Part shown: positions 58,860 to 64,000 of the stretch, in pieces | Position numbering within the stretch: position 1 is the stretch's first letter | Layout: each line of letters opens with the position of its first letter | Assembly: GCA_964557295.1 (NCBI GenBank) | Contig: CAZKZP010000014.1 | Span: 3,876 to 67,875 of the forward strand | Direction: 5' to 3' | DNA: 64,000 nucleotides | From: JBFMHP01 sp964557295 | Lineage (GTDB): Bacteria; Pseudomonadota; Gammaproteobacteria; RBG-16-57-12 | Program-made: the position numbers and the translations under genes | The notes under the pieces: generated by a model | Database searches by the model: none | Seen by the model: only the letters and a program-made list of their open reading frames with translations | What the model was told of the DNA's origin: nothing

Positions 58860-60479
58860 TTACCGATGCCCGCTCTCCAATCCCGCCGCGACCATCTCCA
58901 CGGCCTTGAAGATCGCCCGGCCCTTGTTCATGGTCTCCAGCCATTCGTTGCGCGGCACCGAATCGTAGACCACGCCGGCGCCGGCCTGGATGTGCAGCTG
59001 GCCGTCCTTGATCACGGCGGTGCGGATGGCGATGGCGGTATCCATGTTGCCGGTCCAGGAGAGATAACCCACCGCGCCGGCATACACGCCGCGTTTGACC
59101 GGCTCCAGTTCGTCGATGATCTCCATGGCGCGGATCTTCGGCGCGCCGCTCACGGTGCCGGCGGGGAAGGTGGCGCGCAACACGTCGATGGCGCTCAAGC
59201 CCGCTTGCAGTTCGCCGACCACATTCGAGACGATGTGCATCACATGCGAATACCGCTCGATCACCATCTGCTCGGTGACCTTCACCGAGCCGGTCTTGGC
59301 CACGCGGCCGGCGTCGTTGCGGCCCAGATCGATCAACATCAGATGTTCGGCGCGCTCCTTGGGATCGGCCAGCAGCTCCTGCTCCCAGGCCAGATCTTCC
59401 TCCTCGGTGCGGCCGCGCGGGCGCGTGCCGGCGATCGGCCGCACCGTGACCGCGCCNNNNNNNNNNGTAATACAGGCTGCACGCAGCGGGTAAGGAGAAC
59501 GCGCCATGGAAACCGTCGGTCTCGGTCTTTTCTACGAAGACCTGCCGGTCGGGCGGCGGTTCAAGACGATCGGCCGCACCGTGACCGCGCCCTCTTCCAG
59601 CCGCACCAGGATCTCCGGCGAGGAACCGACGATGTGAAAATCATCCAGATCGAGGAAAAACATGTACGGGGAGGGATTGATGCTGCGCAGGGCGCGATAG
59701 AGATCCAGCGGCCGGGCGCGAAATGGGATCGACAAACGTTGCGACAACACCACCTGCATCACGTCGCCTTCGACGATGTAGTCCTTGATCCGCTCCACCG
59801 CCGCCTCGAAACCCTCCTGGGTGAAGCCGGAGATGAAGTGCGATTCGTCGATCTTCTCCGCCGGCGGTGACTTCTCGCGCGGCAGGGCGTCGCCCATCTG
59901 CGCCACCAGCTTGTTCAAACGGCGCTCGGCCACGGCGCACCCGTCGGGACGCGCGAGATCGGCGTGCACAATCACGAAGAGCTTGCCGCTGAGGTTGTCG
60001 AACACCACCACCTCTTCGGAGACCATCAGCAGGATATCGGGATTCTTCAGCGGATCGGGCTTGGGACAGACCGCCAGCCGCGGCTCGATGTAGCGCACGG
60101 TGTCGTAACCGAAATAACCGACCAGGCCGCCGGTGAAGCGCGGCAGGCCGGCGACCTCAGCGACCTCGAACTGCGCCTGAAATGCCTCGATCCACGCCAG
60201 CGGATCGGCCACGGTAAGGGTCTCGACCGGCTTGCCGTCTTCGATCAACGTGATGTCGTGCCCATGGATGCGCAGCACACGCCGGCACGGCAGGCCGATG
60301 ATGGAATAACGCCCCCACTTCTCGCCACCCTGCACCGATTCGAACAGATAGGAATACGGCCCCTTGGCCAGTTTGAGATAGGTGCTGAGCGGGGTGTCGA
60401 GATCCGCCAGCACCTCGCGCATGACCGGCGCGCGCCGGAAATGCTGGTTTTGAAGTGATTTGAACTGTTGTGTGCTCAT
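58860..60479 (-). CDS. trpE: anthranilate synthase component I (broken by an assembly join)
   Basis: The N-terminal part is coded 60479-59592 and the C-terminal part 59456-58860. Removing 59457-59591 gives one frame of 494 residues, the normal TrpE length, reading EEGAVTVRPIAGTRPRGRT across the join. Motifs: the tryptophan feedback-site LLES-like residues (SYLFESVQGGEKWGR), PEILVRLEEGAVTVRPI, GTRPRG, DLGRNDAGRV, GTVSGAPKIRAMEIIDELEP and YAGAVGYLSWTGN. The interruption consists of ten Ns and 125 bases ending in a 25-base repeat, most likely a misjoin, not a natural disruption. It is followed downstream by the carrier-protein cluster rather than trpG. Confidence 0.92.
59457..59466. other. 10-N assembly gap inside trpE
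   Basis: Ten Ns flanked by a 25-base identical sequence: 59432-59456 before the gap and 59567-59591 after the foreign segment. Confidence 0.95.
59467..59591 (+). other. foreign fragment: start of a MaoC-like gene, joined into trpE
   Basis: AAGGAGAACGCGCC precedes an ATG at 59506, and the plus-strand frame reads GLFYEDLPVGRRFKTIGRTVT, the typical N-terminus of MaoC-type hot-dog dehydratases, then runs into trpE antisense and becomes meaningless. The last 25 bases equal trpE. About 100 unique bases thus belong elsewhere in this genome or in another organism's. Confidence 0.8.
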
Positions 60480-60540
60480 GTTCGGATTCCACCGAGGTTG
60501 GGTAATGCCGACCCGACTTTAAAATTTATCTGGTGTGATC

Positions 60541-60642
60541 CCCTCTCCCTCAGGGAGAGGGTTAGGGGAGTTAATGTATTGATTTTATTCCCCCTCATCC
60601 TGCCCTTCTACCCTAAAGGGCATAAATCCCTAAGGGAGAAGG
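60541..60642. repeat. palindromic extragenic repeat, trpE-gph spacer
   Basis: Two adjacent hairpins, CCCTCTCCCT-CAGGGAGAGGG and the related CCCTAAAGGG/TAAGGGAGAAGG region. The same CCCTCTCCC motif recurs at 61452-61550 on the other side of gph. The rest of 60480-60756 shows no gene. Confidence 0.7.
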
Positions 60643-60756
60643 AACGTCTTCTCACGCCGTTTGCCAGGTCGATGACTTTGCCGAATGCTCCATTCTCAGC
60701 AACAGCGCCATCGCATCCTCAGGGTCTCTTGTGCACACATCGTCGTCATCTCGCGT

Positions 60757-61428
60757 TTAAACAAAAACATCCCGCAGCTCGACCATCGAGTCGATCACCG
60801 CATCGGGCTTGGCCTCGCGGATATCCACGCCGTGATTGTAGCCGTAACTCATGCAGACGATGTTGAAGCCCGCGGCACGCGCGGCCTTCACGTCGCTGAT
60901 CGAATCGCCGATCATGCAAGCATCGGCCGGCGTGAGGCCAAAGAACTTCGCCGCGTGCAGCAACGGTTGCGGATCGGGTTTTTTCTGCGGCAGCGTGTCG
61001 CCGCTGATCACCACGGCGAAGTCATCGTACACGCCCAGATCCTTCAGCAGCGGCACGGTGAACTGCGCCGCCTTGTTGGTCACACAGCCCAGCTTGAAGC
61101 CCTGCGCCTTCAGCCAGTCGATGCCTTCGCGCACGCCGGGATAGAGGCAGCTGCGCTTGCTGGTGTTTTCGGTGTAGAGCTCCAGATAGATCGGGTAGGC
61201 CTTCTGAAACAGCGTCTCATCCGGCTCGCCGTCGAGCTGATTGATCAGCGAGCGGCGCACCAGGCGCTCGACGCCATTACCGACCCACTGGCGCACCGCC
61301 GCCTCGCCGCGCAGCGGCATGCCGAGTCGGCGCATCATCTCATCCACGCAATAGGCCAGATCCGGCACGCTGTCGACCATCGTGCCGTCGACATCAATCA
61401 GCACCATCTTGGGGCGTTTGACTTTCAT
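60757..61428 (-). CDS. gph: phosphoglycolate phosphatase
   Basis: HAD-superfamily phosphatase that removes 2-phosphoglycolate, formed in DNA repair and by Rubisco oxygenase. 223 residues from the ATG at 61428 (61434 also possible). Catalytic VLIDVDGTMVDS (Asp nucleophile), motif II LGCVTNKA, motif III Lys in PQKKPDPQP, motif IV MIGDSISDVKAA. The long open frame upstream to 61563 is only repeat sequence. It is part of the conserved rpe-gph-trpE order. Confidence 0.95.
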   Translation of the reverse strand: MKVKRPKMVLIDVDGTMVDSVPDLAYCVDEMMRRLGMPLRGEAAVRQWVGNGVERLVRRSLINQLDGEPDETLFQKAYPIYLELYTENTSKRSCLYPGVREGIDWLKAQGFKLGCVTNKAAQFTVPLLKDLGVYDDFAVVISGDTLPQKKPDPQPLLHAAKFFGLTPADACMIGDSISDVKAARAAGFNIVCMSYGYNHGVDIREAKPDAVIDSMVELRDVFV

Positions 61429-61451
61429 CACCATGCTCTCTCGCTTCTTGC

Positions 61452-61550
61452 TCCCTCTCCCACCGGGAGAGGGTTGGGGTGAGGGGATAAACATAAGCGG
61501 CACCCGCCTGATTACCCCCCTCATCCCAACCTTCTCCCTGAGGGAGAAGG
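61452..61550. repeat. palindromic extragenic repeat upstream of gph
   Basis: CCCTCTCCCACCGGGAGAGGG hairpin, GTTGGGGTGAGGGG spacer, then a second inverted unit CCCCTCATCCCAACCTTCTCCCTGAGGGAGAAGG. This is the widespread REP-like CCTCTCCC...GGGAGAGG class in gammaproteobacteria. It lies between rpe and gph and could act as a processing or attenuation site. Confidence 0.75.
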
Positions 61551-61613
61551 AGCTGAACATCATTCTTTCAACAGCATATTAAGGGGGAAGGAAACTTCCA
61601 TAATACGCAGGCT

Positions 61614-62306
61614 TTATTTACCGGACTTGGCCAACTCATCGCGCAGGGCGCGGATGATGGAATCGTAACGGTTCGGATCGCTCGCCTTGCCGGCGCCGAA
61701 CACCGCCGAACCCGCGACGAAGGTATCGGCGCCCGCCTCGGCGATGGCGCGGATGTTATCGACCTTCACCCCGCCGTCGATCTCCAGGCGGATCTTGCGC
61801 CCGCTGGCATCGATGAGCTTGCGCGCCTCGCGCAGCTTGTCCAGCGCCGAGGGAATGAAGCTCTGGCCGCCGAAACCGGGGTTGACCGACATCAGCAACA
61901 CCATGTCGATCTTGTCGATCACGTATTTCAGCACATCCAGCGGCGTGGCCGGGTTGAACACCAGACCGGCCTTGCAGCCTTCCTGCTTGATCAGCTGCAG
62001 GGTGCGGTCGATGTGCTCGGAGGCCTCGGGGTGGAAGGTGATGTAGGTGGCCCCGGCCTTGGCGAAATCCGGGATGATGCGGTCGACCGGCTTGACCATC
62101 AGATGCACATCGATCGGCGCGGTCACGCCGTGCTTGCGCAGGGCCTCGCACACCAGCGGACCGATGGTCAGGTTGGGGACGTAGTGGTTGTCCATCACAT
62201 CGAAATGCACGATGTCCGCGCCCGAGGCCAATACGTTCTTGACCTCTTCGCCCAGACGGGCAAAGTCCGCCGACAGGATGGATGGAGCAATCTGAAAATC
62301 AGCCAT
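61614..62306 (-). CDS. rpe: ribulose-phosphate 3-epimerase
   Basis: 230-residue TIM barrel interconverting ribulose-5-phosphate and xylulose-5-phosphate. Metal-binding and phosphate motifs are intact: PSILSADFARLGEEV, VHFDVMDNHYVPNLT, DVHLMVKP, MSVNPGFGGQSFIP, LEIDGGVKVDN and ADTFVAGSAVFG. It is the first gene of the rpe-gph-trpE block. Confidence 0.98.
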   Translation of the reverse strand: MADFQIAPSILSADFARLGEEVKNVLASGADIVHFDVMDNHYVPNLTIGPLVCEALRKHGVTAPIDVHLMVKPVDRIIPDFAKAGATYITFHPEASEHIDRTLQLIKQEGCKAGLVFNPATPLDVLKYVIDKIDMVLLMSVNPGFGGQSFIPSALDKLREARKLIDASGRKIRLEIDGGVKVDNIRAIAEAGADTFVAGSAVFGAGKASDPNRYDSIIRALRDELAKSGK

Positions 62307-62674
62307 GTTTCTCGCCTCTTGAATGGTTTGACTCGCCGCCTTCCGGCACGGAAATTCGCAAACGGCACACTCTACCCGATTTGCGGGAAAGTTTCAGCCC
62401 CTTCTCGCGGCGGACAGACGGCCTCACATGACGAACGAAACATAGAAGGGTCCGCGGTCCAACCGCGCGCTCATTGGCAAGGTGCTCACATGGCACATGC
62501 GCATGCAGCGCAAGGAAACACCCGCTCAATAACTCATTGACCAAAATAGAGAATCATCGCCTTCAGCAATCACCTATCGGCACAAGACCGGGATCAACGA
62601 ACGCGGGGCGGGGGTACACGGCGTGGTTTTCTGTCGGGGGAGGGAGTGGCTGAACAAAAAAGCGGGACAGACGA

Positions 62675-62751
62675 CTCTAAACGCCTGAGCTGACATGTCG
62701 GCACGTCCATGTGCCATTCGTCACGTCAATCCATTCAGAGGCAAGCGTTAG
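62675..62751. other. attC-like long hairpin at the stop of an orphan gene
   Basis: CTAAACG..CCTGAG at the left arm pairs imperfectly with CAGAGGCAAGCGTTAG at the right, around a central GGCACGTCCATGTGCC hairpin. The spacing of about 75 bases, GCGTTAG end and bulged arms resemble integron attC sites, but neither core matches GTTRRRY perfectly. It immediately adjoins the stop of the gene at 62748. The stretch 62307-62674 holds nothing I can identify. Confidence 0.35.
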
Positions 62752-63509
62752 TTCAAAGATTCGGCGAGCGCGATCAGATTTTCCAATGGCTTACCCTTGC
62801 TAGCGCTGATCGTCACTTTCAGGATGAAGGATTTGTGATCGCTGGCCCATTGCAGGATCGTATAGGGCTGGTTGTCTGCACCCCTCTCCTCAACCAACAT
62901 CCCAGGATTGCCATTGACGGTGACATTGATCAATTCCGAGGTCAAGATGACCCCGCCCCCATGCAGCGAGAAATCATCCTCTTCGAGAATCACGACCCCG
63001 AAGTATTCATCTTCGAGCAGCCGTGACACGCCCGTCCACACCGTATCCTGCAATGCCCCCGATGCTTCGATGTCTATCAGGTTCGAGTTTTTGAGTGGCG
63101 TACTCGACAGGTCGGCCATGTTCAACTTGAGACTTGAAATCACCGACTGAGCCTTTTGGTCAAATTCGTGTTTGGCCGCCTTGTTGAGAGATCGTTCCAA
63201 TTTTTTATTTTTTACGACCGTTTTGACCTGAGAGTGAGAGCTTTTTGAGTCAGAGGTTTTGTAAAACCCATTTTTCGTGATGTCTGAAATCAACTTTTTC
63301 TGCGCCCCCCTGATATAACCTGGAAAATCCTTGTCATCAACAGAGAGTATCCTGACCCCTTTCAGACCAGAAGCGCTCTCTTCTGGCGAGAACGGGTTGT
63401 ATTGAAAGAACACAGGCGTTTCAGCGTCATTTTTTGCGCCAGCACCAAAGGCGATCTGAGTTGCGAGCAACGAGTTTAACAATGTCACTTTAAGTAAAGT
63501 CTTCATCAT
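62748..63509 (-). CDS. orphan exported protein, unknown function
   Basis: About 253 residues from the ATG at 63509, which has AGGA five to six bases upstream. A signal peptide (LLKVTLLNSLLATQIAFG) is followed by a Lys/Ser-rich helical stretch (about 65-120) and a C-terminal beta-rich domain. No known motif, Cys or heme site is visible. The codon use is lower in GC and Lys/Asn-rich compared with the rest of the window. It starts a block that looks different from the core genome and ends at the attC-like hairpin. Confidence 0.75.
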   Translation of the reverse strand: MMKTLLKVTLLNSLLATQIAFGAGAKNDAETPVFFQYNPFSPEESASGLKGVRILSVDDKDFPGYIRGAQKKLISDITKNGFYKTSDSKSSHSQVKTVVKNKKLERSLNKAAKHEFDQKAQSVISSLKLNMADLSSTPLKNSNLIDIEASGALQDTVWTGVSRLLEDEYFGVVILEEDDFSLHGGGVILTSELINVTVNGNPGMLVEERGADNQPYTILQWASDHKSFILKVTISASKGKPLENLIALAESLN

Positions 63510-63545
63510 ATATCTTCCTTTATATCCCATTAATATCGAATGTCC

Positions 63546-63938
63546 TTACCAAGAGAACGCATTGCACCAATCGGTGCTCGTGGTTATTGTTCGAACAAAC
63601 CCCGATGGCAAAGCCTCCATATGCTTGCCAATAACCTGATAGTCCATCCAACTGTGCGTATCACCTGCCCTGACATGCCAGCTGTTAACTTCCCAGCCAT
63701 CGGATACCCGGTGCGCCGTGCTGGCAGCAGAATTACGTCTTTTATGCCAAGATTCGATGTAAAGCGTTTTTCTATTACCATCCCAGGCGGTTCTATTCCA
63801 TGTGATACTTTCGTTTACCGTCATGCAGTTTGCTCGGCTCACATATCCCCAGTCCGCATATGCCGTGCTGGACCATGCGCCAACAGATGTGAGCGCGCAT
63901 ACAAAAACACCTGCTTTTACCAAATTGTACTCCTTCAT
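63546..63938 (-). CDS. small exported protein, unknown function
   Basis: 130 residues with a signal peptide (VKAGVFVCALTSVGAWSSTAYA) and a compact Trp/Ser/Thr-rich mature domain of about 100 residues, containing two cysteines (about 39 and 125) that could form a disulfide. No family recognised. It lies upstream of and in the same direction as the gene at 62748 (36 bases between the two starts/stops), in the same low-GC block. Confidence 0.7.
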   Translation of the reverse strand: MKEYNLVKAGVFVCALTSVGAWSSTAYADWGYVSRANCMTVNESITWNRTAWDGNRKTLYIESWHKRRNSAASTAHRVSDGWEVNSWHVRAGDTHSWMDYQVIGKHMEALPSGFVRTITTSTDWCNAFSW

Positions 63939-64000
63939 TTCAGCTCCTTTTTCTATTCACGTTTGATATTCGCCAGTGGTTGGCAAGCAAAAACCTACCC

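Noticed and set aside
59506..59600. MaoC-like dehydratase as a gene of this locus
   Set aside because: Only the first ~25 codons exist and then it runs into trpE antisense; the fragment fits an assembly misjoin better than a real gene.
1..64000. CRISPR arrays, rRNA genes, prophage or insertion sequences
   Set aside because: No regularly spaced direct repeats, rRNA signatures, integrase, transposase or phage structural genes were found by reading the window.

Overview
This window looks like chromosome from a free-living gammaproteobacterium, probably a draft or metagenome-assembled genome because it carries three 10-N gaps. The supports are an rplM-rpsI operon, ErpA, the Coq7 type of ubiquinone hydroxylase, a Vfr/CRP-type regulator, the E. 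coli type of SpeD, and the gamma-proteobacterial order rpe-gph-trpE ... trpG-trpD-trpC next to crp. An Acidiferrobacterales/Tenderiales/Chromatiales-like lineage would fit, but I cannot fix it from sequence alone. No rRNA, CRISPR array, prophage or transposase was seen; there is one tRNA (Gln, CUG).

Layout. (1) 0.1-6.7 kb: housekeeping genes (M23 peptidase, AnmK, citrate synthase, ErpA, bactofilin, a DUF6776-like coiled-coil protein, ArgC). (2) 6.7-38 kb: a large electron-transfer and cytochrome-maturation locus. It encodes seven multiheme c-type cytochromes (24 CxxCH motifs), a GGDEF protein with a sensor-type CxxCH, two tandem Reg_prop propeller proteins, four NHL-propeller lipoproteins, a cupredoxin-like lipoprotein, a 581-residue outer-membrane barrel candidate, a parvulin-type foldase and a 16-strand-type porin. 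In the middle are a complete System I cytochrome c maturation operon (ccmABCDEFGHI) and, directly downstream, a System II-like CcsA/ResB pair with its own TlpA thioredoxin. The most attractive reading is an extracellular electron-transfer system. It contains two paralogous OmcE-like cytochromes (tetraheme and pentaheme), each paired with an NHL lipoprotein, three cytochrome c7-like triheme proteins, and a barrel that could carry electrons across the outer membrane. (3) 38-48 kb: tRNA-Gln, rpsI, rplM, a NodIJ-type ABC exporter, a hydrolase and ferredoxin, a GlcF-like Fe-S protein, Coq7, methionine salvage (mtnC, mtnD), speD, a VOC protein, an OsmC protein and crp. (4) 48-62.3 kb: the tryptophan operon, split by an 8 kb cluster. 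That cluster contains a carrier protein, an amino acid:[carrier protein] ligase (a class II synthetase paralogue), an acyl-CoA dehydrogenase-like protein, a DUF1839 protein, a GH2 glycosidase and a double alpha/beta-hydrolase. Its product is unknown and it is a second strong candidate for an undescribed system. (5) 62.3-64 kb: a long non-coding stretch with an attC-like hairpin, then two low-GC orphan secreted proteins.

Assembly cautions. trpE is interrupted at 59457-59591 by a gap plus about 100 bp of a foreign maoC-like gene start, joined through a 25-bp identical sequence; deleting that segment restores an intact 494-residue TrpE. Gaps also fall inside the citrate synthase and DUF1839 genes. 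A run of ten A residues separates two triheme cytochrome reading frames, and adding one A would fuse them into a hexaheme protein. A ~155-bp structured repeat occurs twice (8.8 and 46.4 kb), and REP-type palindromes occur around 48.2, 60.6 and 61.5 kb.
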